Source: JADLGJ01 sp031423615 (GTDB lineage: Bacteria; Omnitrophota; Gorgyraeia; Zapsychrales; JANLHA01). Taken from it: a DNA stretch of 35,144 bases. Where the stretch lies: assembly GCA_031423615.1 (NCBI GenBank), contig JANPFV010000028.1, positions 1-35,144 of the forward strand. The letters are read 5' to 3'. Below are positions 17,265 through 25,362 of the stretch, in pieces. Below the pieces are notes generated by a model. It was not told the DNA's origin and searched no databases. It worked only from the letters and a program-made list of their open reading frames with translations. Each line of letters starts with the position of its first letter. The first letter of the stretch is position 1. A program made the position numbers and the translations under genes.

Positions 17265-18311
17265 ATGAATACCCCTTTAAAATGCGGAATTGTCGGTTAC
17301 GGCTATATGGGCGAAATCCGTCGCGCCGTAATAGAGCGCCATCCTCAAACCATGAAATTGGTGGGCATTTGTGATACGAACGAAGCGATCCGCGCCAAAA
17401 TCGGCGGGACACGGACCTTTAGCCGTGTAGAGGATCTGTTGGCCGCTCAAATCGACGTCCTTTTTGTATGTACTCCTAATTGTTTTTCCCCGGAAATTGC
17501 GATGAACGCCATGGACATGGGCCTGCACGTTTTTTGTGAAAAGCCGCCCGGACGCGATGTGACCGATATCAAAAATATTATTAGCCATGAAAAAAATGGT
17601 GTCAAACTGATGTTTGGTTTCAATCATCGTTTTCATCCCGGGATTATTAAAGCCAAGGTCATCGTTGAGAGCGGACGTTTCGGCCGTATTCTCAATTTAC
17701 GTGGACTGTATGGCAAAAGCGGCGGCATGGCTTTCAAGAAGTCGTGGCGTAACAATCGCGAGATTTCCGGCGGGGGCATTTTGTTGGATCAGGGGATCCA
17801 TATGCTCGATCTTTTTTCTTATTTTTGCGGGGATTTTGAAGATGTGAAATGTTTTACCAGCGATGACTTTTGGAAGTTTTCCGTAGAGGACAATGCTTTC
17901 GTGATTTTACAAAATCGCAAAGGCCAAAGCGCTTGCTGCCACTCCTCCGCGACTTTTTGGAAACACACCTTTCGTCTCGATATCACATTGGAGGAAGGAT
18001 TTATGACGGTCGAGGGTCTTTTGTCTAAGTCCGGCAGTTATGGACGTGAAAAGCTTATTGTGGCCAGCCGCCAATTTGAAGATGAGACCCATGCCGTGGG
18101 AAATCCGTCGGAAGAAGTGACATATTTTGATCGCGATTTTTCGTGGGACTTGGAAGTGGAAGAATTTGTCCGCTGCATCACCGAGAATAAGCCGGTTGTC
18201 CTGAGTTCGTCGGGCGATGCGTTGTGCGTTATGAAAATGATCGAACGGGCTTACGAAGACGCCCGCAAGACCAGAGATTTGGCCCAAGACCTTCAAAGAA
18301 TAAAATTTTAA
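17265..18311 (+). CDS. Gfo/Idh/MocA-family NAD(P)-dependent oxidoreductase
   Basis: The 348-aa protein has the N-terminal Rossmann loop GIVGYGYMGE (residues 8-17), the ribose-binding Asp in VGICDTNE, and the family signature VFCEKPPGRDV, with Lys acting in catalysis. The C-terminal alpha/beta domain has GGGILLDQGIHMLDLF, where the His is the expected catalytic or proton-relay residue. Members oxidise or reduce hydroxyls of sugars, amino sugars or inositol. As first gene of the block 3 operon it probably acts on the sugar precursor (for example at C2 or C3), but the substrate is not predictable. There is no obvious Shine-Dalgarno; translation may rely on the A/T-rich leader. Confidence 0.9.
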   Translation: MNTPLKCGIVGYGYMGEIRRAVIERHPQTMKLVGICDTNEAIRAKIGGTRTFSRVEDLLAAQIDVLFVCTPNCFSPEIAMNAMDMGLHVFCEKPPGRDVTDIKNIISHEKNGVKLMFGFNHRFHPGIIKAKVIVESGRFGRILNLRGLYGKSGGMAFKKSWRNNREISGGGILLDQGIHMLDLFSYFCGDFEDVKCFTSDDFWKFSVEDNAFVILQNRKGQSACCHSSATFWKHTFRLDITLEEGFMTVEGLLSKSGSYGREKLIVASRQFEDETHAVGNPSEEVTYFDRDFSWDLEVEEFVRCITENKPVVLSSSGDALCVMKMIERAYEDARKTRDLAQDLQRIKF

Positions 18312-18320
18312 TTCCCGCCC

Positions 18321-19337
18321 ATGAAAAATATTGTTATCACGGACGAATATAATCAGGTTGATTTAAAACCTTCCGATTTGGTGAGGCGCTATATCGCTTT
18401 AACGGCGGAGGATGTTGGCAATATTCTGGCCGATCCTGCAAAATTGCGGACCTGCGATTGTCCCGCCTGCGAGGCCAAAGAAAAAAAGGAAGCTTTCGTA
18501 AAATTTTCACTCACTTATCAGGAATGTTTAAAATGCCATACGTTGTATGTTTCTCCCCGTCCCGATGATAAAATTCTCAATGAGTATTATTTGAAAAGTG
18601 CCGCCCGCATTTTTTGGCGAGATGAGTTGTCGAAAGCCACGGACAAAAAACGCAAAGAAAAAATCATCAAACCCCGTTTCCAATGGATCCTCGAATCGAC
18701 ACGGGAATATTTTCCGCAAGCCAGAACCTGGGTCGACATCAACACCAGCCAATACAGCTACATCGACGCTATGTCGGACGCGGGTATTTTTGAGAACAAG
18801 ATTTTATTGAATCCCTATCTTCGTCTTCAGCAAAAGGATTATCAGCGCATCACGATCAAACAAAAACCGTGGTGGGAAAATCCCCTTTCCGAGAAGGCGG
18901 ATGTTATTTCCTTGTTCGAAGTGACGGACCACACGTCGGATGTGCGCGGATTAATGACCACCGCTCATCACATGCTGAATAAAGGGGGGTTGTGTTTCTT
19001 GACCGCCATTTTGTCGTCTGGGTTTGACCTGCAGGTCCTCTGGGGAAACGCGGAAAGTCTTTATCCCCCCGATCGCCTCAATTCTTTTACCGTCGAGGGG
19101 TTTGAAATGCTGTTGGCTAAACAGGGTTTTGAATGCCTGGAGTTTAGTACTCCCGGCATTCTGGATTTGGAAATCGTCGCCAAGGCCCTTGAACAGGACC
19201 CCGCGCTCAATGTTTCCCGCTTTGTCAAGAATTTGATTGAGAATAAGGATGAAAATACTAAACGGAGTTTTCAGGAGTTTTTACAAAGCGCCCGCATGAG
19301 TTCGTACGGTCGCATCCTCCTTCGAAAAAAAGGATAA
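18321..19337 (+). CDS. zinc-ribbon methyltransferase-like protein with degenerate SAM-binding loop
   Basis: The 338-aa protein has the same architecture as the methyltransferase at 7810-8844: an N-terminal cysteine cluster (C45, C47, C50, then C69-L-K-C72) and a Rossmann-like domain with ADVISLFEVTDH matching ADVISLFSVLEH. Where the paralogue has VDIGCGSGEL, this protein reads VDINTSQYSY at residues 138-147, so all glycines of motif I are gone. SAM binding is therefore doubtful. It may be a non-catalytic scaffold or substrate-binding protein, or use another ligand. The reading frame is intact over the full length, which argues against simple decay. It lies 9 bases after the oxidoreductase and directly before the SIS isomerase. 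Confidence 0.72.
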   Translation: MKNIVITDEYNQVDLKPSDLVRRYIALTAEDVGNILADPAKLRTCDCPACEAKEKKEAFVKFSLTYQECLKCHTLYVSPRPDDKILNEYYLKSAARIFWRDELSKATDKKRKEKIIKPRFQWILESTREYFPQARTWVDINTSQYSYIDAMSDAGIFENKILLNPYLRLQQKDYQRITIKQKPWWENPLSEKADVISLFEVTDHTSDVRGLMTTAHHMLNKGGLCFLTAILSSGFDLQVLWGNAESLYPPDRLNSFTVEGFEMLLAKQGFECLEFSTPGILDLEIVAKALEQDPALNVSRFVKNLIENKDENTKRSFQEFLQSARMSSYGRILLRKKG

Positions 19338-19943
19338 ATGATGTCCTACATTCAGGATTACTGTCGCGAAGCAGCCACAATCTTGGCCGCGTTAGATCAA
19401 GACCAGATCGAGAAAATGATCAATATTATTTTGGATGTTCGTAAAAATGGCGGCCGTTTGTTTTTTCTCGGCGTCGGCGGCAGTGCGGCCAATTGTTCGC
19501 ATGCTGTCAATGACTTTCGCAAGATTGGCGGATTCGAAGCTTATACACCCGTAGACAATGTCGCAGAATTGACGGCCCGCACCAATGATGAAGGGTGGGC
19601 CACGGTTTTTGAAGGCTGGCTGAAAGGTTCGCGGTTGGATGCGAAAGATGCGGTCTTCGTTTTTTCCGTTGGCGGCGGCAGCAAGGAAAAAAATATCAGC
19701 GCCAATTTGGTTTATGCTTTGGACCATGCCAAAAAAGTGAATGCTAAAATTCTCGGTATTGTTGGCCGCGACGGGGGATATACGGCGAAAGTCGCTGATG
19801 CGTGCGTGATCATTTCATCGTTAAATCCCGATACGGTCACGCCGCAAGCCGAAAGTTTTCAGGGCGTGGTTTGGCACATGATGGTTTCTGATCCGCGTAT
19901 TATGGTTATGAGCAATAAATGGGAGTCGGTCGCTGTAACTTAA
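19338..19943 (+). CDS. SIS-domain sugar phosphate isomerase (GmhA-like)
   Basis: The protein is about 200 aa, the size of sedoheptulose-7-phosphate isomerase GmhA. Either of two tandem ATGs (19338 or 19341) could be used; AAAGGA at 19329-19334 is better spaced for the second. The SIS fold shows FFLGVGGSAANCSHAVNDF (GmhA: GNGGSAAxAxH) and FVFSVGGGSKEKN (SGSGNSxN-like phosphate loop). A late ESFQGVVWHMM contains a His in the position of the GmhA catalytic helix. Members interconvert ketose and aldose phosphates. The gene precedes a transaldolase-like gene, so it may isomerise the product of that enzyme into the aldose used further on. TARTNDEG replaces the usual TAIANDxG. Isomerase function is likely; the exact sugar is not known. 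Confidence 0.85.
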   Translation: MMSYIQDYCREAATILAALDQDQIEKMINIILDVRKNGGRLFFLGVGGSAANCSHAVNDFRKIGGFEAYTPVDNVAELTARTNDEGWATVFEGWLKGSRLDAKDAVFVFSVGGGSKEKNISANLVYALDHAKKVNAKILGIVGRDGGYTAKVADACVIISSLNPDTVTPQAESFQGVVWHMMVSDPRIMVMSNKWESVAVT

Positions 19944-19967
19944 AATATTTTTTACACAGGAGTTGGC

Positions 19968-20648
19968 ATGGCCATTTATTTAGACACCAGCAATATTGTA
20001 GAAATTCGTAAATATCTGAAAATGGGGATCATTTCGGGGGTCACGACGAATCCAACGATCCTTCACAAGGAAGGCATCAAAGGCGGCATGGGCGGTTTAA
20101 AGGCCGCCATTCAGGAAGTGACCCAGATGCTCTTTCCGCATCCGGTTTCCGTCGAAGTCACGACCAATGATCCGGACGAAATGTTAAGACAAGCCAAAGA
20201 AATGGCGGGGTGGGCTGACAATATTGTAGTTAAGATTACGGTGCATGGCCCCAAAGGCGAGCTTGATAATATGGTTATTATCCATGAATTGGAAACGAAA
20301 CACAATATCCGTGTCAACGTGACCGCTATGATGAGCGCCCAGCAATGTTTTGTGGCCGCTTTGGCCGGCGCGAGTTATGTTTCCATCCTTTCCGGGCGTG
20401 TGAATAACATGGGTTACAGTTCCATTGAAGAAATTAAGAAACTGCGCATTCTTCTTGACCGCTATCAATTGAAAGCCAAAATTATTGCCGCCTCGACCCG
20501 GGAAATTTTGAATGTTACGGAATGGCTGTTGGCCGGTGCGGACATTGTGACAGTTGTTCCGAGTTTCATTGAAGGCATGATCGTCCATCCTTATTCTAAA
20601 GAAACTGTGCAAATGTTTCTCAATGACGCGGCAAAGGCAGGGCATTGA
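19968..20648 (+). CDS. transaldolase / fructose-6-phosphate aldolase-like protein
   Basis: The 226-aa protein has the short length typical of the FSA/TalC branch of class I transaldolases. The N-terminus MAIYLDTSNI and GIISGVTTNPTIL are family hallmarks. The Schiff-base Lys is K89 in NIVVKITV, and SILSGRVNNMG occupies the place of the usual PFxGRxxD segment. Such enzymes join or cleave carbon skeletons through a dihydroxyacetone or three-carbon unit. AGGAG five bases before the ATG gives a strong start. Lying between a SIS isomerase and an HpcH-type aldolase, it suggests that an unusual sugar phosphate is assembled here. A housekeeping transaldolase would not be expected in a glycan operon. 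The NN in place of D in the last motif may alter specificity. Confidence 0.88.
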   Translation: MAIYLDTSNIVEIRKYLKMGIISGVTTNPTILHKEGIKGGMGGLKAAIQEVTQMLFPHPVSVEVTTNDPDEMLRQAKEMAGWADNIVVKITVHGPKGELDNMVIIHELETKHNIRVNVTAMMSAQQCFVAALAGASYVSILSGRVNNMGYSSIEEIKKLRILLDRYQLKAKIIAASTREILNVTEWLLAGADIVTVVPSFIEGMIVHPYSKETVQMFLNDAAKAGH

Positions 20649-21439
20649 TGGTGAATAGTTTTTTACAAAAGCGTCGGATCCTGAAAGAAAAGTTGCGAAA
20701 GCGCAAGAAAGTTTTTGGGACATGGACATCGCTCGCGCACCCGTCTATCACTGAGATTTTTACCCACACCGGTGCGGATTTCGTGGGAATTGATTTAGAG
20801 CACAGTACTATTAGCCAGGAGCAGTCCCAGCGCATCATAGCGGCCGCGCAAGCCGGCGGGGCCGTTTGTTTACCGCGCATTTCGTCGCACAATCCGGAAA
20901 TGGTCCGCCGATTGTTAGATTCCGGGGCCGACGGGATGATTGTCCCGATGGTTCAGACCGGCGAGGATGTGGAGAAAATGATTTTTTGGGCCAAATATCC
21001 CCCGCTGGGTAAACGGGGTTTCGGTGTTTCACGCGCTCAGGGATATGGCATGGATTTTAACGAATATACGAGGACATGGAATGACAGTTCGCTTATGATC
21101 GGTCAAATTGAATCGATCGGCGCGGTTGACCGTATTGATGAAATTTTGTCGTATAAGGAATTAGACGGTGTCATGGTCGGGCCTTATGACATTTCCGGCT
21201 CGCTGGGTATTCCCGGGCAGATTGAACACAAGAAAGTCATGGAAGCCGGCCGGCGTGTTATCGCGGCGTGTCAGCGTCACGGGAAATCCTGCGGCACGCA
21301 GATCGTCCAGCCCAATGAGGAGCGTATAAAGAAAGCTTTCACGTCCGGTTTCACTTTTGTGATTTTATCATCCGATATTTTTCTTCTTTGGAAGTGGGCC
21401 GAAGAGATGAAAAATCTTATTTCGTCAAAGCCGCAGTAG
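20648..21439 (+). CDS. HpcH/HpaI-family (pyruvate-type class II) aldolase
   Basis: The 263-aa protein overlaps the previous stop by one base (TGATG). All key residues of HpaI-type aldolases can be placed: the His of FVGIDLEHST (general base), the Arg of CLPRIS (pyruvate carboxylate), Glu in GQIESIGAV and Asp in GVMVGPYDISGS (metal ligands). GADGMIVPMVQT is also standard. The family reversibly joins pyruvate to an aldehyde, giving 4-hydroxy-2-oxo (2-keto-3-deoxy) acids; most characterised members are degradative. In this operon, with a phosphatase and a CMP-ulosonate-type transferase downstream, a biosynthetic direction is plausible. That is inference, and a role in breakdown of a keto acid cannot be excluded. 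Confidence 0.88.
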   Translation: MVNSFLQKRRILKEKLRKRKKVFGTWTSLAHPSITEIFTHTGADFVGIDLEHSTISQEQSQRIIAAAQAGGAVCLPRISSHNPEMVRRLLDSGADGMIVPMVQTGEDVEKMIFWAKYPPLGKRGFGVSRAQGYGMDFNEYTRTWNDSSLMIGQIESIGAVDRIDEILSYKELDGVMVGPYDISGSLGIPGQIEHKKVMEAGRRVIAACQRHGKSCGTQIVQPNEERIKKAFTSGFTFVILSSDIFLLWKWAEEMKNLISSKPQ

Positions 21440-21453
21440 ATGAGTTCTTGCAT

Positions 21454-22107
21454 ATGAAAAATTACCAGGCTGTTATCCTTGATTTCGATGGCGTCATCGT
21501 GGAGTCGGTAGGCATTAAGGATGACGCATTTAGAGAGTTGTTCAAGGATTATCCGCATCACCTCAATGCCATCATGCAGTATCATCGCGTGAATAATGCG
21601 ACCATTCGTTATGAAAAATTTCGCGTTATCTATGAGGAAATTTTAGGTTTGCCATATAGTGCGGAGGTTTCCTCTCGGCTGGGTGTGCAGTTTTCGAAAA
21701 TGATTTTTGAGAAAATCCTTCTTTGTCCGTATGTGAAAGGCGCGCCGGAATTTTTAGAACATTTTAGCCAGCAGTCTTTGTTGTATTTAGCATCGATCAA
21801 TCCCGCCGAGGAATTGAAAGCCATTCTCGCCGCGCGCAAGATCAATCATTATTTTAGCGATGTTTACGCCTATCCTTGGAGCAAGGCCGACGCGATCCGC
21901 GATATTTTGCGGCGAAATGATTTCTATACCAAGGATATTGTCTTTATCGGCGACAGTCCGGAAGATTATGAGGCCGCCAAAATGGCCGGCATTGATTTTA
22001 TCGGCCGTCAGGCGGCCCGTTCCTGGGACACAAAAGGATGCATGGTTTTAAATGATTTAGCGGAAATTGCGAGTTATTTAAAGATCAAAAATAATGCCCC
22101 CTCTTGA
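21454..22107 (+). CDS. HAD-superfamily phosphatase
   Basis: The 217-aa protein starts at the ATG at 21454, because the conserved motif I begins eight residues later; a longer in-frame ORF from 21388 would overlap the aldolase. Motif I is LDFDGVIVES (nucleophile D10, acid D12), motif II is LASINPAEE, motif III is the Lys in WSKADAI, and motif IV is VFIGDSPEDYEAA. The helical cap between motifs I and II places it with phosphoglycolate-phosphatase-like (subfamily IA) enzymes. It would dephosphorylate a sugar phosphate or a phospho-ulosonate, comparable in role to KdsC or the phosphatases of NulO pathways, though it is not of the KdsC type. Fourteen bases overlap the next gene. Confidence 0.88.
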   Translation: MKNYQAVILDFDGVIVESVGIKDDAFRELFKDYPHHLNAIMQYHRVNNATIRYEKFRVIYEEILGLPYSAEVSSRLGVQFSKMIFEKILLCPYVKGAPEFLEHFSQQSLLYLASINPAEELKAILAARKINHYFSDVYAYPWSKADAIRDILRRNDFYTKDIVFIGDSPEDYEAAKMAGIDFIGRQAARSWDTKGCMVLNDLAEIASYLKIKNNAPS

Positions 22108-23077
22108 GTGCGAGAATATTGTCCGGAGGTTATTCGCGGATTATTATGCCGCGCCGCAAAAGGCAGAGGAAGGTTACACCTCGCGCCACTGGCAAGAACT
22201 TCATAAAGAAGTCCAGGTGGATTTTAACGGAGACGCGGTGGTTTCTCTGGCGGGAAGCGGATTTGGGGATTTGCAAAACGGTTCTGGGGTTTATCGCTTG
22301 TGTTCGTGGCTGACGATCGTTTCTTATTTATTGATTTTAAAAGAGCGCGCAAGAATATTTTCTTTATTGCCCACGGCCTTAAAACTTTTGAAAAGAATGA
22401 GTTTAAAATTTTCTTACGACGCCTTTCGTCAGGTTTGTTTTTTGGCGGTGTTGGAACCTTATTTGAGCAAGCCGGCTGTCCGCATTTTAAATATCGGCGA
22501 CGGTTACGGTTTTCTTTCGGCGTTGATCAAGGACAAATATCCGGACGCAAAGATTGTTTTGGCCGATTTGGGAAAAACCCTTTTGTTTCAGGCGCATTTT
22601 TGTCAGAAGGCTGTCCCGCAGGCCCGGCATTTTTTGGTGGGTCGAGATGTTCCCGTTTCGCCTCTCGCTGATTTTGTCTATTGTTCGGTTGAGAATTTGG
22701 ATGTTTTGAGTTCGCACGCATTTGATATCGCCATCAATATTGCTTCAATGCAGGAAATGAACCAGCGGACCGTGCAAAGGTATTTTTCTTTTTTGCGACA
22801 GACGATTACGGATGACGGCTACTTTTACTGTTGCAACCGGGCCGAGAAAATGTTTTCCGACGGTGAAGTTTCGCGGTTGGCGGACTATCCTTGGAGTCCG
22901 GGCGACACCGTTGTTTGGGATGAAGTGTGTCCGTGGTACCGTTTCTTTTTTTCGTTGCAAAAAACATCGCAGGGTCTGCGGATCGGAAAGTTGCGCGTGC
23001 CTTTCGTTAATTATTTCGACGGGCCGGTTTGGCACCGCTTGGTCCGGTTTGCGGAAAGGCAAGGGAATAATGAGTGA
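22094..23077 (+). CDS. putative sugar O-methyltransferase
   Basis: The 327-aa protein has a long N-terminal helical region of about 125 residues, then a Rossmann methyltransferase core with motif I RILNIGDGYGFLSAL at 130-144, ADLGKTLLFQ as the ribose-binding strand, and FDIAINIASMQEM. A C-terminal extension includes FVNYFDGPVWHRLV. This long-N-terminus layout resembles the putative sugar O-methyltransferases found in bacterial glycan clusters. The motif I GDGYG is slightly altered from the usual GxGxG but keeps the glycines that matter. The start overlaps the HAD gene by 14 bases. Product specificity is unknown; methylation of the CMP-sugar precursor or of a finished glycan are both possible. 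Confidence 0.7.
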   Translation: MPPLECENIVRRLFADYYAAPQKAEEGYTSRHWQELHKEVQVDFNGDAVVSLAGSGFGDLQNGSGVYRLCSWLTIVSYLLILKERARIFSLLPTALKLLKRMSLKFSYDAFRQVCFLAVLEPYLSKPAVRILNIGDGYGFLSALIKDKYPDAKIVLADLGKTLLFQAHFCQKAVPQARHFLVGRDVPVSPLADFVYCSVENLDVLSSHAFDIAINIASMQEMNQRTVQRYFSFLRQTITDDGYFYCCNRAEKMFSDGEVSRLADYPWSPGDTVVWDEVCPWYRFFFSLQKTSQGLRIGKLRVPFVNYFDGPVWHRLVRFAERQGNNE

Positions 23078-23849
23078 TTATTTAGAAAAGACATTTAATT
23101 TAAAAGGTAAAACTGCGGTTGTGATTGGCGGAGCGGGATTTCTTTGCAGTGCGATGGCTATGGGCTTGGCTCAGGCCGGTGTCGATATCGTCCTTCTCGA
23201 TATCAACGAAGAAAAACTGAAACCCGCCGTCGAAAAAGTTAAATCTTTTGGCGTCAAAGCGATAGGGATTTCATTAAACGTCACAAAAAAGGATAACTTG
23301 CTCGCCGCCAAAGCTGATATTCTAAAGCGGTTTAACCGAATTGATATTCTGATCAACGGGGCGGGAGTTAATGCTCCGACTCCCTTTTTTGAAATTAAAC
23401 CCGAGGAATGGCAAGCGATTTTGGATTCGCATGTGACCGCGACACTCTTGGCCTGCCAAGTCTTTGGCGAACAGATGGTGCAAGATAAAACCGGCTCGAT
23501 CATCAACATGTCCTCAGCCTCGGCGGGACCCCCTTTATCAAAAGCTTTCGCTTATTCCGTCGCCAAAGCCGGAGTCCGTAATCTTACCCAAAATTTGGGC
23601 CGCGAGTGGGCCAAGTCCCATGTTCGTGTCAATTGCCTTCGTCCGGGCTTTTTTCCCACGGAGTGGAGCAAGAAACATTTTATCGATGGAGCGCGAAACG
23701 CGGCAATCTTAGACCACACACCTATGGGCCGTTACGGCCAGCCGGAAGAATTGGTGGGTGCGGTTTTGTGGCTGGCTTCGGACGCGGCGAGCTTTGTGAC
23801 CGGTTCGGAAATCACCATAGACGGCGGGTTTACGTGCATGACCATATGA
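23070..23849 (+). CDS. short-chain dehydrogenase/reductase, KduD/FabG-like
   Basis: The 259-aa classical SDR starts at an ATG that overlaps the upstream stop by 8 bases and has AAGGG upstream; the long ORF from 22812 would overlap the methyltransferase heavily. Catalytic residues are intact: SIINMSSASAG (Ser), AFAYSVAKAGV (Tyr-x-x-x-Lys) and LINGAGVN. The cofactor loop reads GGAGFLCSAM, so Cys replaces the last conserved Gly, which may weaken or change nucleotide binding. VRVNCLRPGFFPTEW and SEITIDGGFT are standard. It would oxidise or reduce a sugar hydroxyl. It is coupled by ATGA to a second SDR, suggesting two consecutive redox steps such as an epimerisation through a keto intermediate. 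Confidence 0.87.
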   Translation: MSDYLEKTFNLKGKTAVVIGGAGFLCSAMAMGLAQAGVDIVLLDINEEKLKPAVEKVKSFGVKAIGISLNVTKKDNLLAAKADILKRFNRIDILINGAGVNAPTPFFEIKPEEWQAILDSHVTATLLACQVFGEQMVQDKTGSIINMSSASAGPPLSKAFAYSVAKAGVRNLTQNLGREWAKSHVRVNCLRPGFFPTEWSKKHFIDGARNAAILDHTPMGRYGQPEELVGAVLWLASDAASFVTGSEITIDGGFTCMTI

Positions 23850-24604
23850 AAACGAAATTAAAAACCGTTATTATTACCGGCGGCACCAAGGGCCTAGGGG
23901 CGGCGATTGCTCGTGTTTTTCACGGCGCAGGTTTTTGTGTCCTTGTCGGAAGCCGCAAGGACAGCGGGTTGTCCAAAGAATTGGGGGAACGTGTCCGTTT
24001 TATAAAAATGGATGTCCGTCGGAAAAAGGACCACGAGAATTTGACTGCGGCCGCTTTGCAATGGACAGGGCAGGTGGATATTTATATCAATTGCGCGGGT
24101 TTTTCCGCCTGGAAACCTGTGGGTCAAGTCACGGAAAGTTTTTGGGATGAAATGCTGGATACCAATTTGAAGGGTACGTTTTGGGGCTGTCAGGCCGCCG
24201 CGGCCGTTTTATCATCGGGTGGAGTCATTATTAATATTTCCAGTTTGGCGGGAAAAAGAGGCAGTGGTAACAATGCGGTTTATTGCGCTTCGAAATTTGG
24301 CGTCACCGGTTTAACCCAAGCGCTGGCAAAGGAGCTGGGCCCGCGCGGAATCCGGGTCGTCGGGGTATGTCCGGTTTATGTCGCGACGCCCGGTGTGCTC
24401 AAAGCTTTGCAGGATAAAGATTCACCCGCTGGGGGAAAGAATGTGCACGCTTATTTAAAGAAATTTACCGCTGAACAAACAGCTCTAGGTTTTTTGCCTA
24501 CGGGAAAAAACATCGGTGAGACATGTTTATTCTTGGCTTCTTCGGCGGCTTCTGCGATCACCGGACAATCTTTGAATGTCGATTGCGGGGTCATGCCGCA
24601 ATGA
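23846..24604 (+). CDS. short-chain dehydrogenase/reductase, second of a pair
   Basis: The 252-aa SDR starts at an ATGA overlap with the previous SDR. The cofactor loop ITGGTKGLGAAI is fully canonical, unlike that of its neighbour. YINCAGFSAW, INISSLAGKRG (Ser), YCASKFGVTGL (Tyr/Lys) and GVCPVYVATPG follow. A GQSLNVDCGV segment ends the chain. The Arg in VGSRKD after beta-2 hints at NADPH rather than NADH. It probably acts on the same sugar as the adjacent SDR. A hypothetical pairing is one oxidation and one reduction that together invert a stereocentre. The stop overlaps the KdsB-like gene (ATGA). Confidence 0.9.
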   Translation: MKTKLKTVIITGGTKGLGAAIARVFHGAGFCVLVGSRKDSGLSKELGERVRFIKMDVRRKKDHENLTAAALQWTGQVDIYINCAGFSAWKPVGQVTESFWDEMLDTNLKGTFWGCQAAAAVLSSGGVIINISSLAGKRGSGNNAVYCASKFGVTGLTQALAKELGPRGIRVVGVCPVYVATPGVLKALQDKDSPAGGKNVHAYLKKFTAEQTALGFLPTGKNIGETCLFLASSAASAITGQSLNVDCGVMPQ

Positions 24605-25362
24605 ACATCATCGCCGTCATTCCGGCGCGAATGGGCTCTTCGCGGTTTCCGGGTAAACCTTTAAAGAAAATTTTGGACTTACCCATGGTTGAGCATGTTC
24701 GTCGCCGTGCTCTTTTGTGTAAATCTGTTGATGACGTGATCGTTGCGACATGTGATCAGGAAATTAAGGAAGTAGTTGAAAAGTCCGGCGGCCAAGCTAT
24801 CATGACATCTGACAAGCATGAACGATGCACGGACCGCGTGCAAGAAGCGGTCCAAAGCAGTTCGGCTGATCTGGTGATTGTTCTTCAGGGAGATGAACCG
24901 CTTTTAGGCACCGATGTCATAGACAAGTTGATCCGGCCTTTTAAAGCGGATAAAACTGTTTTATGCACAAATTTGATTTCGGTTATTAAGAATGAAGCGG
25001 ATTTGAACGATTGCGATATTGTCAAAGCGGTATTGAATCAGAAAAACGAGGTTTTATGTTTTTCTCGGGCCGGCCTTCCGTATCGCCGGATAAAAACGGA
25101 TTGTCCCTTATATCGGCAAACCGGATTTTCTGCTTTCCGACGGACGTTTTTAGAAAAGTTTTCTAAATTAGCGCCCACGCCGTTGGAAATAACGGAATCT
25201 GTCGATTTTCTGCGTATCTTAGAGCACGGTTATTCCATTCGCGGCGTGATATATGATCAGGTCACGGTGGGGGTGGACCGGCCGGATGATGTTGGCCTTG
25301 TCGAAAATATTTTGCGGACCGATCCAGTCCAGCGCAAAATTTACGAGACCATTTTGAAATGA
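24601..25362 (+). CDS. CMP-Kdo synthetase (KdsB)-like cytidylyltransferase
   Basis: The 253-aa protein starts at the ATGA overlap; a longer ORF from 24523 would run through the SDR gene. The size and motifs match 3-deoxy-manno-octulosonate cytidylyltransferase: VIPARMGSSRFPGKPL at the N-terminus for CTP binding, the metal/substrate motif LQGDEPLL, and YRQTGFSAFRR near the sugar-binding region. Where KdsB usually reads HxSGTDR, this protein reads HERCTDR, so a Gly is replaced by Cys in the active-site loop. The GVDRPDD near the C-terminus fits the family. It may activate Kdo or a related 3-deoxy-ulosonic acid as a CMP-sugar. Because it sits with a pyruvate-type aldolase and not with KdsA-like synthase genes, a modified Kdo-like sugar is favoured. 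Confidence 0.85.
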   Translation: MNIIAVIPARMGSSRFPGKPLKKILDLPMVEHVRRRALLCKSVDDVIVATCDQEIKEVVEKSGGQAIMTSDKHERCTDRVQEAVQSSSADLVIVLQGDEPLLGTDVIDKLIRPFKADKTVLCTNLISVIKNEADLNDCDIVKAVLNQKNEVLCFSRAGLPYRRIKTDCPLYRQTGFSAFRRTFLEKFSKLAPTPLEITESVDFLRILEHGYSIRGVIYDQVTVGVDRPDDVGLVENILRTDPVQRKIYETILK

